A stretch of DNA of 64,000 bases from Nigrospora sphaerica (lineage: Eukaryota; Ascomycota; Sordariomycetes; Amphisphaeriales; Apiosporaceae), in NCBI GenBank assembly GCA_018287875.1, contig JAGVVL010000018.1:744001-808000 (forward strand), read 5' to 3'. The translations under genes and the position numbers were made by a program. The stretch's first letter is position 1. Each line of letters opens with the position of its first letter. Positions 45,302-55,648 of this stretch are shown here, piece after piece. The notes beneath the pieces were generated by a model, which saw only the letters and a program-made list of their open reading frames with translations, had not been told where the DNA came from and made no database searches.

Positions 45302-46828
45302 TCAGCTCGTCCTCCTCTCGACCTTGCACATGACGTTGGTGGTGCGATGGAACCAGCTGCCGCAGACGTCCCACTCGTCGACGAGCAGCTCGAAGTCGAA
45401 CTCGGCCAGGAGGGTGGGGAGCAGCTTGTACATCTCGATCTCGCTGATGTGGCGGCCGATGCAGACGCGGGGGCCCTGGCCGAACTGCAGCATGGCGCGG
45501 TTCATGCGGCGGACCTCGTCGGCGCCGCGGAACCAGCGCTCGGGCACCCAGTCGCGGGCGTCGGCGCCGAAGGCGCGGGCGTCCATCTGCACGGCGCCCG
45601 AGTTCATGACGACCTCGACGCCGCCCGGCAGCGGCGTGCCGCAGAGGGTGGCGCCGCCGGCGGGCACCTCGCGCGGCAGGCCGAGCCCGAGCGACGGGTG
45701 CAGCCGCATGCTCTCGAGGACGACGGCATGGAGGTAGGGCAGCTTGCGGGCGTCGGCGAAGCGGACGGGCCGCGTCAGCCGGCCCGCGGCGAGTGCGTCG
45801 TCGATCTCGCGCCGCAGCCGCGCCAGCGCCGCCGGGTGCCGGTGCAGGTGGTAGAAGACGCTCGTCAGGGCCGTGGCCGTCGTGTCGCTGCCGGCCCAGA
45901 TGACGGCCCAGACCTCGGTCGCGACGTCGGCCACGGTCCAGTCAACCTCGGCGCCCCGCTCGCGCACGATGTCGAGCAGCCCCGTCAGGATGTCGCGTGT
46001 CGGGTGGTCCTTTCCCGCTTGCATGGCGTCCCACCGCGCCTGCGTCGAGTGCTCGGCCTGCTTAATGACGTCGAGCATACCCTTGACGCCTTCGCGGCCA
46101 CTACGGAACAGCAGGGTGAAGACGAGGTAGGGGTACTTCAGAAGCCAGGGGATGTAGGTGATGGAGGCGCCGATGTCGGGCATGACGCTCATGAGGTGGC
46201 ACCAGTTGTTGTAGTCGCAGGCGTCGCGTACCATGGCGAAGCCGTCCTCACGGCCGTGGTAGATCTCGCCGACGACGTCGAAGGCGTACCGTTCCATCCA
46301 GAGGCTCATCTCGGTGGCCTCCTGGGTGTCGGCGAGGAGGCCCATGCGGCGCCGGAACTGGGCGATGATGCGGTCGACGCGCGGCTCGTAGCTCAGCACG
46401 TTGCCCTGCGTGTAGAGGGCGGCGATGAGCCGTCGCCGCTCGGCGTTCCGCGCGTCATCGCGCTCCGAGAAGCCGTCGATCCGCGCGCCCGCGATGTGCG
46501 GCCGGAAGCTGTCGTAAAAGGCCCCCTTGGCCCACGGCTTGCCGTTCTTGCCGCCGCCGAACACGGGGCTGATGGCATCTGGGTGGCACACGGCCAGCAG
46601 GTTTGGCCCGATCCGCACGAAATCGCCGTACTTGTCGTGGAGGGCATATTGCACGTTGCCGGGTTTGCCGAGACGAATCGTTTGGAAATACCACAGCGAC
46701 GTGATGGAGGCCCAGAAGGGGCCCGGGAAGCGGCTCAATGGGTGGAAGTACCGATTGTAAACAGCTCGACCCAGTATGTAAAGAGCCAGAAGAGACAGCA
46801 GGTCTCTAATGGAAAGGGAGAACAACAT
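45302..46828 (-). CDS. Cytochrome P450 monooxygenase
   Basis: A 508-aa single-exon haem-thiolate monooxygenase anchored in the ER membrane by the N-terminal helix (LLSLLALYILGRAVY), followed by the hinge HPLSRFPGPF. The I-helix carries AGSDTTA (about residue 311), the K-helix ESMR (ExxR), then the PERW motif and the haem loop FGQGPRVCIG (about residue 448) with the Cys ligand. The layout resembles fungal P450s of the pisatin-demethylase-like group. The ATG at 46828 is chosen because the frame above it has no ATG. No secondary-metabolite backbone gene lies nearby, so substrate is open. Confidence 0.94.
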   Translation of the reverse strand: MLFSLSIRDLLSLLALYILGRAVYNRYFHPLSRFPGPFWASITSLWYFQTIRLGKPGNVQYALHDKYGDFVRIGPNLLAVCHPDAISPVFGGGKNGKPWAKGAFYDSFRPHIAGARIDGFSERDDARNAERRRLIAALYTQGNVLSYEPRVDRIIAQFRRRMGLLADTQEATEMSLWMERYAFDVVGEIYHGREDGFAMVRDACDYNNWCHLMSVMPDIGASITYIPWLLKYPYLVFTLLFRSGREGVKGMLDVIKQAEHSTQARWDAMQAGKDHPTRDILTGLLDIVRERGAEVDWTVADVATEVWAVIWAGSDTTATALTSVFYHLHRHPAALARLRREIDDALAAGRLTRPVRFADARKLPYLHAVVLESMRLHPSLGLGLPREVPAGGATLCGTPLPGGVEVVMNSGAVQMDARAFGADARDWVPERWFRGADEVRRMNRAMLQFGQGPRVCIGRHISEIEMYKLLPTLLAEFDFELLVDEWDVCGSWFHRTTNVMCKVERRTS

Positions 46829-48195
46829 CTTGGGCCGCGTCGCTGGAGACAGTCCTTGCACTTTGGCGTTGGACTGGTCTCAAATGGGGTCGAACATGCC
46901 AGACTCGCTGTTCATATGAAGGTGCCATGGTTTTCACACAACCCCCATGAGCCCTATCGTTATCAGTTCGCTGAGAACCCACGTGGGAAACGAATCGCCG
47001 GGACATAGCAACGGTATACGAAAATTTGAAAGAATCCCCTCCCGCCGAGCCCCCATGCCCGTGGCCATCCAATGACTTCACGATCGTCGCGGGGCTTTGG
47101 GTTGAGATCGAAAGCAACTAGGACGAGAAGAGCAACGTCGAGCGAGGAGACGCATTAGTGCTGACATCGATATCCACCGTTGCTGATACGTTTCCCGGTG
47201 CGACGACGAGGCCAATGCATTGAATCTACTGCCGAGGTATTCGCTTGCTGCCCGATCGCAGCCGTTGCGTCCCAGATCTAGGTTCCGGGCCCCGCTCCGT
47301 TTCTACGCTTGTCTTCGGTGCGGCACAGCCTTGACAACTCAGTTGCCGATATTGCCCACGGTGGGGTCACGAGGCTGCCGTTGCCGAAGCCCGGTCAGTG
47401 CGAATGGGGTGAGACCAGCGCTATCACCTCCCAAATGCCCAGAGTCAGCCGCATTGAAACCGTACTTCAATTGCGCATGGGGGCTTGGTTCCTAGGTCCT
47501 GATAGTATGGATGACAAAGGCCCCGGGCGGTGCATCTGGACGGTTGTTGCGGCTATCACGCGCGGTGTGGCGGGCACGGAAGGCACACAGTAGAAGCACA
47601 TGGGCAGCCTAGGGTGCGGATCAGACTGTGAAGGAACCTCATCGCCAGAGATAAGGCTGGCAACGCTGCGGGATGGCGAACGAAAAGCCTTGGACATCAA
47701 TCAGACGCACTCGCCCGAGGCTTGCATTGTATGGTCTCCCAATCGGCCGCAGATTGGAGACCAAATACGCCTTGCGCCGCGCTTATTATGTCAGGCAACC
47801 TATGAAACCCGCCCACGTTAGGAGGCGCCGTCTACAAGGCCACTTGTAGTGAGCCTATCACGAAGCATATACTGGACTGCCTGCATAAGTGTATGAAAGG
47901 AGCACACCCACTGTTGAAATCGGACGGCTTTTGGTTGGATGCCTCCTTAAAGCCTGCCAGATAGATACAAAGATCGTTCGCTGTCCTTTTTCGTGGGGAA
48001 CACTGTATTCCAGACCAATTTCCTCGGTCCGTTGCACCCCTACGACTTTCAGACCAGAGCCCGCTGCTGCGTCAGGAAAAAATACAGTGACTGAAGAAGT
48101 AAGCTCTCCACCAATTAGAATGGGGCGATGAGCAGCGACTAATATTCCTGACCATTTGTATAGGTCGGCAGCTTCCAATATCTACCGCCGCCATC
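46829..48195. other. Intergenic region between two divergent genes
   Basis: 1.4 kb shared upstream region of the P450 (minus) and the HET-ankyrin gene (plus). Short frames only; no repeat or RNA gene recognised. Confidence 0.5.
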
Positions 48196-50637
48196 ATGTC
48201 GGGGGATTTGCTTTCGCTGAAATCAACGTTCAAATATGAGCCCTTAAATCTCGACCGCCCCGCATTTCGACTTCTCCGGTTGAAGAGCGCCCGCGATCCG
48301 CAGACGGTAATTGAATGCGAACTCGTCCTGGCCTACTTCGACGTCGAGGAGGTCCCAGATTATGAAGCCATTTCGTACACCTGGGGTGCGGAAAGTTCGA
48401 TCGTGAAGATTCGACTTAATGGAGCCGACTTCTTCGTCCGATTCAACCTGCGTTCCGTCCTCCGGGACGTCCGTCTTCAAGACGAGGATCGTATGCTCTG
48501 GGTTGACGCCCTCTGTATCGACCAAGACAATGTGCGAGAACGTGGGCACCAAGTTCAACAGATGCGCTACGTATACAAACGGGCCGAGAGAGTCATCTTC
48601 TGGCTCGGTCAGCCGACGCTTTCCTCTGTCGACTTGCTCATGGATTTGCTTGCCGAGCTGCAGCGACGAACCCGTGGCGTCCGTTGGTCGCTGGGCGACC
48701 ACAGATGGCGAAGTCAATGGGAGCAGATACCGAAAGGCTCCTTGGACGACCTGCGTTCGGCATTCCAAGCCATCCTCGCGCGGCCTTGGTTCCGCCGAGT
48801 CTGGATCCTACAGGAAGTTGCCAACGCCCGCAAAGGCTTAGTGTATTATGGCCGCAAGTCTATTCCGGCTCAGATCTTTGCCCTGTGCCCGAAACTACTC
48901 GAGATCGAACCCGATTCACACTGCCAGGCCGTTCTTGACGTTATGCCAGGACCCTCTCGCAGTGAGAGTTGGTGGGAACAAGACCGCCGCCTTTGCACAC
49001 TTCTAAGCAAATTTTCCAACACCGAGGCCGCAAGAGACCATGATAAAATCTTCGCTCTTCTAGGCCTGTGTCCAGAGGCGAATGCCCGAATCCCGGTCGA
49101 CTACACCATGTCAATTCCGCAGCTTGTTCGCATAACACTCTCATTTATCCTCTCCAACGAACTGGCAACCGTCGACGTTGGATGCCTTCAACATATTGAA
49201 TGCAACTCTATTAGACACTTCGTTGAGGACCCCGATCTCATTCACACCAAAGTTCTTGAACACCTCTTCCTGTTCGCTCCGATTCCCGCCGTGGACGCAT
49301 GTCTCCTCCAGTTCCAGGACCACATAGCCATCACGACGGGTTTGTGTGTCGCAGCGCTAAGTAAGAAGGAGTATGGGGAAGAACTCATAAAGAAACTATT
49401 GCATTCAAGTCCTCAAGCACCTCAAGTTGAAGATCGCATTGCCGGAACGCCACTCATGGTGGCGGTAAAACACGGGAACGACGTCCTGATGAGAGTGCTG
49501 ATGGAGCATGGCGCGGATTGGAGGTACCCCAACGGCTTGCATGCGCTGTACAAAGCGTCCGAACTCGGCTATCTGGCGGTTGTTCAGCTACTTCTTGACC
49601 GAGGTGTTAGCTATGAGGGCAGTGTCGCCCTCCTCGGCGACACACCACTGGGCATCGCAAGCGTAAAAGGACATGAAGCTATTGTACGGCTCTTTCTCGA
49701 TCGCGGCGCCCTCGCCACAGAATCAGTGCTGGAGAACGCTTGCTCCTGGAGGCACGAGGCGATCGTCCGACTCCTTCTCGACCGGGGCGCCCCTTTCACG
49801 GAATCTGTGCTGGAGAAAGCTTGCTCCCGGGAGCACGAGGCGATCGTCCGACTCCTTCTCGACCGGGGCGCCCCTATCACGGAATCTGCGCTCGAGATAG
49901 CTTGCTCCTGTGGGCACGAGGCGATCGTCCGACTCCTTCTCGACCGGGGCGCCCCTATCACGGAATCTGTGCTGGAGAAAGCTTGCTCCCGGGGGCACGA
50001 GGCGATCGTCCGACTCCTTCTCGACCGGGGCGCCCCTATCACGGAATCTGCGCTCGAGAAAGCTTGCTCCCGGGGGCACGAGGCGACTGCCCGGCTCCTT
50101 CTTGAGCATGGCACCCCCGCCACGGAATCTGCGCTGGGGGGGGCTTTCTCCGGTGGACAAGGGGCAATCGCCCGGACAGCCCTCGTCGCGACGTCTGCGC
50201 TTACAACCGTCTGCACCATGGGGCAGGTGGCCAGCGGGTTTTTCATTGCCCCGTTTCTCATCACCCCGGCCTTAATCGCCCCGTTCCTCATCGCACCGGT
50301 ATTAGCCGCGTCGGCATTAATCACCCCGGCTTTAATCGCCCGTTGGGCCCCCGCCACGAATCCTGCACTTCGGGCGGCGTCGCAGAATGGGCACAATGCT
50401 GTTGTGCGCCTACTTCTCAGTTATGGCTTCCCCGTGGGAAGCTCGGATGACAGAGGCTTGACCTCCCTGGCACTGGCATCCAAAAACGGACACGAGATCG
50501 TGGTACAAACGCTTCTAGATGCTGGTGCCGAATGCAACAGGCGTGACCACGATGGCACAACGCCACTCGGGTGGGCACTTCGAGAGCATCACGAGAGCGT
50601 TGCCCAACTTCTACGCTCCAGAGGTGCTACTGAGTAG
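48196..50637 (+). CDS. HET-domain protein with short ankyrin-like repeats and a hydrophobic pentapeptide array
   Basis: An 813-aa single-exon protein. The HET domain is at the N-terminus with AISYTWG (Y61), LWVDALCIDQDN (from residue 101), VIFWLG and PWFRRVWILQEV. A linker follows, and from about residue 410 ankyrin-type repeats begin. First come roughly canonical ones (GTPLMVAVKHGND, GDTPLGIASVKGH), then six 27-residue units (HEAIVRLLLDRGAPITESAL and relatives) encoded by 81-bp tandem repeats from 49672 to 50157. Next is a hydrophobic insert (residues 684-713) of six pentapeptides of the form IxPxL, then three more ankyrin repeats to the end. The HET domain would be the death effector and the repeats the sensor. 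Near-identical repeats are a mark of fast-evolving fungal incompatibility genes such as Podospora het-d/e/r (there WD40). Confidence 0.92.
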   Translation: MSGDLLSLKSTFKYEPLNLDRPAFRLLRLKSARDPQTVIECELVLAYFDVEEVPDYEAISYTWGAESSIVKIRLNGADFFVRFNLRSVLRDVRLQDEDRMLWVDALCIDQDNVRERGHQVQQMRYVYKRAERVIFWLGQPTLSSVDLLMDLLAELQRRTRGVRWSLGDHRWRSQWEQIPKGSLDDLRSAFQAILARPWFRRVWILQEVANARKGLVYYGRKSIPAQIFALCPKLLEIEPDSHCQAVLDVMPGPSRSESWWEQDRRLCTLLSKFSNTEAARDHDKIFALLGLCPEANARIPVDYTMSIPQLVRITLSFILSNELATVDVGCLQHIECNSIRHFVEDPDLIHTKVLEHLFLFAPIPAVDACLLQFQDHIAITTGLCVAALSKKEYGEELIKKLLHSSPQAPQVEDRIAGTPLMVAVKHGNDVLMRVLMEHGADWRYPNGLHALYKASELGYLAVVQLLLDRGVSYEGSVALLGDTPLGIASVKGHEAIVRLFLDRGALATESVLENACSWRHEAIVRLLLDRGAPFTESVLEKACSREHEAIVRLLLDRGAPITESALEIACSCGHEAIVRLLLDRGAPITESVLEKACSRGHEAIVRLLLDRGAPITESALEKACSRGHEATARLLLEHGTPATESALGGAFSGGQGAIARTALVATSALTTVCTMGQVASGFFIAPFLITPALIAPFLIAPVLAASALITPALIARWAPATNPALRAASQNGHNAVVRLLLSYGFPVGSSDDRGLTSLALASKNGHEIVVQTLLDAGAECNRRDHDGTTPLGWALREHHESVAQLLRSRGATE
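49672..50157 (+). repeat. 81-bp tandem repeats (six units) in the HET-ankyrin gene
   Basis: Units start at 49672, 49753, 49834, 49915, 49996 and 50077, exactly 81 bases apart. The four central units differ from each other at only a few positions; the first and last are more diverged. Each encodes 27 residues, so the frame is kept whatever the copy number. Confidence 0.93.
50245..50334 (+). repeat. 15-bp minisatellite coding for IxPxL pentapeptides
   Basis: Six in-frame 15-base units encode IAPFL, ITPAL, IAPFL, IAPVL, AASAL and ITPAL. The unit length is a multiple of three, so gains or losses would keep the frame. Confidence 0.9.
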
Positions 50638-50868
50638 GTGAACGCAAGAGTTCGATGCCAAATAGAAGGGGGAGTAATGGAGTTCAGTCTTATTGGGATG
50701 CTACTCACAGGAGGGCGATATGTATCTTTACTTCGTTTTATATTCGGTTACGGCACCACTTCGTCTTTTTACATGCCAACATATTAATACTTTACGAACT
50801 TAGGACTTTGTCGCCGTTCGTGATTCCTTGAGGCCTATTCCCTCCAATATCTTGCCCACATATACTAG

Positions 50869-53229
50869 CTAAATAATAGTGATAACACGACGTCCATCAG
50901 CCTCAGTTTCCAGCGCAGGAACGTTAGCCTCCCTCGCCGCCTGCAACACGCGGCCCAAGGCACGACAGAGTTCGGGCCGCAGCCCGCGCGGCCGAGCCTG
51001 CCGGCAAACTGGAGGCAATTCCTCGTCCTCCTCGGGCGGGGCCGGCGGCTCAGACTCCGGGTCCCGGTCCGTCGGCTCGTCCGAGGCCCGATAGAAGACG
51101 TGAACGTGCACTATGCCGACGCGGCGGTAGACGCCCCAGGCTGGCGTGCAGGGCTCCAGCACGAGCAGCGGGAGGACGTGGTCGGCCTGGGTGTACTCCT
51201 CGTCGGGGCCGGGGTCCGTGTGTGCGTAGAAGAGAGGCGCGAGGAAATAGCAGCGTCCCTGCCCGTGAGCCCCCGACTCGTCCTCGTCGCGGTCGAAGCC
51301 ACCGTGGAACTCCATCCAGCTCGCCCCGGGCTGGCAGAGATCGGCCATGGCCTCCTGGACGGCGGGCCAGCCGGGACCCGCGACTGCGAGCGGCACGACG
51401 TAGCAAAGCAGACGCAGGCTGTTCCCCGCGGCCCGGACGCGGCCGAACGCGTCGCGGCCGTGCGGGACCACCGTGAGGCCGCGAGACTCGGCAAGCGGGT
51501 AGGTGGGCTCGGTGCCGGCGGCCCAGAAGACGACGACGGCCCATATGGAGGCCCAGGACCACGAGGGCGCGATGCAGTCGGGAGGTGGGCCCTCAGCGGC
51601 CGGCCAGGTGGACACGTGCGGGAGAGCGTACCAGGCGAGGTCCTCGACGAGGTTCTCGGCCCACAGGCCGGCGGCGTAGCCGGTGGCCCCTGTCGACTCG
51701 TGAAAGGTGCGCGCGACGCCGGCCAGGGCCACGAGCTTGTCCGTCGGCACGGTGATGAGGCAGCGGCTATACATCTGCACGAGGCCCTGCCAGTACCGGT
51801 GCGGTGCCGGGAGGGCCCCAAGCGTCATCATCGACAAGGGTGGCTGGGTGGCGTTCTCGGTATCGCTAGCGGCGGTGGAGATGTAACGGAACCCCGTGAA
51901 GTGGCCCATCGTGTTACGCAACCTTTGCGCTTCGTCGGGGGCTACAAAGTCAGACATAAGGGCCCGCGTTAGGTCGCTGGCCTCGCAGGTGAGGTCGCGG
52001 GCGCACTCAAAGAAGACCACGTCCTTGGTGAAGCTGATGTTCCGGGTGGAGAGCAATCGTTCCTGGCAGACCCAGGACCTCGCGTACAGCGGTTCTTCGT
52101 CCAGGCGTTGGAACAATCTTTCGTCTCCTTGCTCCATGATAAGGAGGGGCTGGTCCTGTTGGCGGGGATAGACGATATGGGGATGGCGCCACGCCGGATC
52201 GCGCCCGTAAAAAAGGCCGTCGTCGTTCAAGTCGGCTGACGCTGCGGAGAGGTTGCAAAAGCCCTGGCGGTATACTTGATGCATCTGGGCGCTTTCCTCC
52301 TCCCAGTCTTCCACTGAGTCCTGGATGATGCACTGGAGATCGGATGTTTAGGTACGAGGGCATGTATGGTTATGCTTCGGGTTTCCTTTCATGAAACTAC
52401 TTACCAATGAATCTATCCACAGATACTTGATGTCCAGACGCACAGCCACCTTCCCTGCGTCGATAAACTTCTGCGGCAATACGTCGAACGGAATACAGTG
52501 TTGAAAGGCGTCAAATGTGACCGACGTCAGCTTGGGGGTTTTGTTGCCGCCCCAGCGATGGCTGACACTGATGTACCTTTCTTTGTCTTTCCAGTCTCTC
52601 GTCAACACGACCCGGAAGTGCAGTACCTCCCCGGCGGTGGCTGTGACCTCGATCAGCCGCGTGGGAACCCACGGGTCGCCGCCCAGGCGGCATTCCGCAT
52701 GGCTCCCGACGCAATCCTCGAGACGCCCAGTCACATACGCCCAGGCCGCCGGACCGCCAGTGCCGCTGTCGTCGCCGGCGGCGGCGGCCGCGAGGGAGGA
52801 AACGAGCGGCGGCGGCGCGACATCGATCCCCGGCCGGAGCCCGTAGACGTTGAAGCCGACGCCCTCGTGCAGGGACAGGATCGAGACGTTGGACCAGGGC
52901 TGCGCCGCCGACCAGCCGGCCTCGAACAGGGTTAGGAACGGGACGCCGGCGCCGTCGGGTTCCGTCTCGAAGCGCGTGAGCCGCCGCGCGACGCGCAGGC
53001 ACCACCAACAGCGCGCGCGCGCTCCGGCGTCGAGCTCGGCCCGGCTGCGGTGCAGGACGAAGCGCTCCCACTTGAACGCGTCGCCGTACTCGGTGCAAAT
53101 GGCGACCATGGCCCGGCACCGCGCGCAGTCCGCGCCGTGTCGGGGAACCTTCAGCGGTGGGTCGAAACCGTAGGTTGTCGGATCCAGGGGCGGCTCGCGC
53201 TGTTTCAAACCCTCGATAGGGCCTTCCAT
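50869..53229 (-). CDS. HET-domain protein (second type, with N-terminal Cys motif)
   Basis: 762 aa from exons 52405-53229 and 50869-52332; the 72-base intron GTAAGT...CCAG falls inside the HET domain and joins in phase 0. The N-terminal region has HGADCARCRAM and ARCWWCLR, two CxxC pairs that may bind zinc and often precede HET domains of this class. The HET core starts at about residue 219 (YISVSHRWGG), continues LWIDSL-CIIQDS-VEDWEEESAQM, then VYRQGFCNLSA and ARSWVCQERLLS. The C-terminal half includes PSWSWASI, a conserved block of many HET proteins, and an acidic Pro/Glu-rich stretch. The ATG at 53229 is used because the frame further upstream has only a GTG. It converges with the HET-ankyrin gene (231-base gap). 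Confidence 0.92.
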
Positions 53230-54607
53230 ATTGGCCTGAGTGAGTAGTGGGGAGATGAATTCACACAAGCTGTTCACAACCGAGGCTATTCATGTCCATG
53301 GCAGAATGTTGAGCGGTATCACCATGTCAGCATCGAACTGTAAGCCCTGCGGGGTTGGGCTTCGTCTCCGAGACCCTCCTAGAAAAGGGCTGGATTGCGG
53401 GCAGGCCCTGTCTCCCTCAGACCGTTTCAGCCTAGGGGGCCCACCTGCCAGTGCCCGGCAAGAACCAAAAAAGGTGCCCAAGATCCCGTACCTCCCAAAT
53501 TTGAAGAGACAAGGCAGCTCTTCCCCCTCGATGTAAAACAGATGGTGAGCAAGAGAAGTGCAGAAAAGGTGGAGGCGGTGAAACGAGTCTCAATCCGAAC
53601 GTCCATCTCGCTGGGCGGCTTGGGTATAGCCGTGCAAGTGCCGAACAGTGCTGAGTCACGAAGGTCCGTCTTAGTGTAAACCCCGTCATTAAACAGGACC
53701 CGAGTACAACCTTTTTATTTCGGGCCTATAGGAATCCATGTACTGGAACTAGTCGCACAATACTATGACTGGCCTGGCGGGTTGATCAACATGGTTCCCG
53801 GGCCGTTCCTCAGCCTCGCAAGGGGCCCACTCTGTCTAGTCACGAATTTATTAGGCAACCAGAGATGTTTGGGGATGGAATGACTCATCAGCTAAATAAT
53901 GCCTGGGAGGGAAAATGGGAGGTAGTTTAGGCGGGGAGCTTTCTTTCTTATACGTCCACATATGTACCTTAACCAGCGGAAAGGTCGAGACTCCCCACAG
54001 AAGTCCTCTAGTCTCCCTTGGTTATGGAGTAAATGGCAAAACCGTGTAGTACAGCGGGTTAGCCTCTACTCACACTTGGTTATTCAATGTAACTGCGACC
54101 CCCATTACCATCTCCTGGTATTGGGGCTGCTTTCCTGGGTCCCGTGTAGCCAGCGTCTCATACAAAGTCGAAGCGATAACGAGGTTCGAACCTGGGCTTC
54201 AGCCGCAAGGCAGCAGTGAAACGGGAGTACGTACGAGGGCGCCATTAACTACGGGAGAAGACTTGATAAATGAGAAAGGAGTGACCAAAGGAGGAGTGGA
54301 GAGATTGTGTCTAACTTCGTATCCAGTGGAAGATAAGAAATCTTCCAACAAAAGTCGTGTTATCCTACAATGGGAGCTCATTCCTCCATATTGTGAACCA
54401 AGGCAAATCCTCCGTAGAGTCATCAGTCTCGATATGTATGCCCATTCTCCATCGTCGTGCCCATCCTAGCCGCTCCTCTGTCCAAAACATGCATGCCGGG
54501 TGTGACGCTTTGAACACCAACCCGTCGCATAGAGCTTTCCATATACTGTAAGTATCGTCGTTGGTCTTGGGAGCGCCTCGAAACTGTGTTGACCTCATCG
54601 TTTCCCG
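53230..54607. other. Intergenic region, no supported gene
   Basis: Short frames only. A B-box-like GGTTCGAACC at 54183-54192 and an A-box-like stretch at about 54046 lie too far apart and lack stems for a tRNA. Confidence 0.45.
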
Positions 54608-55648
54608 TCAAGGCTTTGGGCTGAGCACATCATCCTCGCCGCCCAGGATGGCTTTGACAAATATTATGCGCTCTAGCTGCGGCAGTTGGTTGAAATGCGG
54701 CCCGAAAAGCATGAACAAGAAAATGAGCTGCAGCTGGTTCATCTTCCCGGGAATGTTTGTGGAATAAATGAATTCCAAGGGTCCATTGAGTCTGCGTCTC
54801 ATCTGTGAGCACCAAAGCCACACCCGACTTGACTGAGGAAACAGGTTGTTGCTGTCACAACAGAGGGCGTTTTCATAAAGACCCGAATCTCTGGGTGATA
54901 TTGGCGTCGCCTCAATGGCTTCTCTTTCTGGGCCAGTTTTGTATGCTCGGTAGTAGTTCATGCCCATCGTGGGAGACTTTAGGGGCCCCCATTTGGGCAC
55001 AACCTGTTGCGTTCTCGAAGGGATATGAAGGTCCAAGTAGAGGGTCTTCAGACCACGGAATATCCCATCACTCCGTGAGTCCAACCAATTCGTAAGGTAT
55101 GAGCCTCCGTCGCGGAGAAACAATTCTGATGGAGGTCCGTAAATCAATGCGTATTGCTCAACAGCGCGTTGTATGGACTCGTGGCCGACCTCAAACGAAC
55201 AGGTCGGCCGGAGACCATCCAGTATCCCCATGTATGCCGCTCGGGATTCTTTGCATACGTTTTTGATAGGACATGTGGCCCAGACGCTCCTCACTCTCTT
55301 CCACCCGTCGTCCTTGGGCGTCTGTTTGCAGATTGGCTTACGAGTCTCAAGGTACTGGCGGGCGGCTTCTTTCCAGATCATCGTGGTCAGTTCGCAGGGC
55401 AAGTCGAGAAACCGGGGAAAACCCGAATTGGCGAAGCCCTGGAGACGCTGATCTAGACCGTGAAAATCTTGTTGAGGGCCATTCGGCGGGAGTGCTTGAC
55501 AGGTGGAGCTGGGAGGTACTCCATGAATGCGGTCCCATTCAGCTGCATGCTGGGCCTTTGTAGCCTCAAATCCCTTCAACACTGTGTCTAGGATCTCTGG
55601 GTTGATAGTCCACCTATATCCCTCAGTCGGGAAGGGTCTGGTTGCCAT
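54608..55648 (-). CDS. 2EXR-domain protein
   Basis: A 346-aa single-exon protein with the segment FPRFLDLPCELTTMIWKEAA (about residues 76-95). This is the core of the 2EXR family, an F-box-like motif widespread and expanded in filamentous ascomycetes. The remainder has moderately conserved helices and YLDLHIP-type strands, with a C-terminal hydrophobic patch (LQLIFLFMLFGPHF). No signal peptide. 2EXR proteins are functionally uncharacterised; adaptor roles as in F-box proteins are only suggested by the motif. Confidence 0.85.
   Translation of the reverse strand: MATRPFPTEGYRWTINPEILDTVLKGFEATKAQHAAEWDRIHGVPPSSTCQALPPNGPQQDFHGLDQRLQGFANSGFPRFLDLPCELTTMIWKEAARQYLETRKPICKQTPKDDGWKRVRSVWATCPIKNVCKESRAAYMGILDGLRPTCSFEVGHESIQRAVEQYALIYGPPSELFLRDGGSYLTNWLDSRSDGIFRGLKTLYLDLHIPSRTQQVVPKWGPLKSPTMGMNYYRAYKTGPEREAIEATPISPRDSGLYENALCCDSNNLFPQSSRVWLWCSQMRRRLNGPLEFIYSTNIPGKMNQLQLIFLFMLFGPHFNQLPQLERIIFVKAILGGEDDVLSPKP

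Noticed and set aside
54040..54210. tRNA-like A-box and B-box (GGTTCGAACC)
   Set aside because: The two boxes are about 135 bases apart and the flanks do not form acceptor, anticodon or T stems on either strand.
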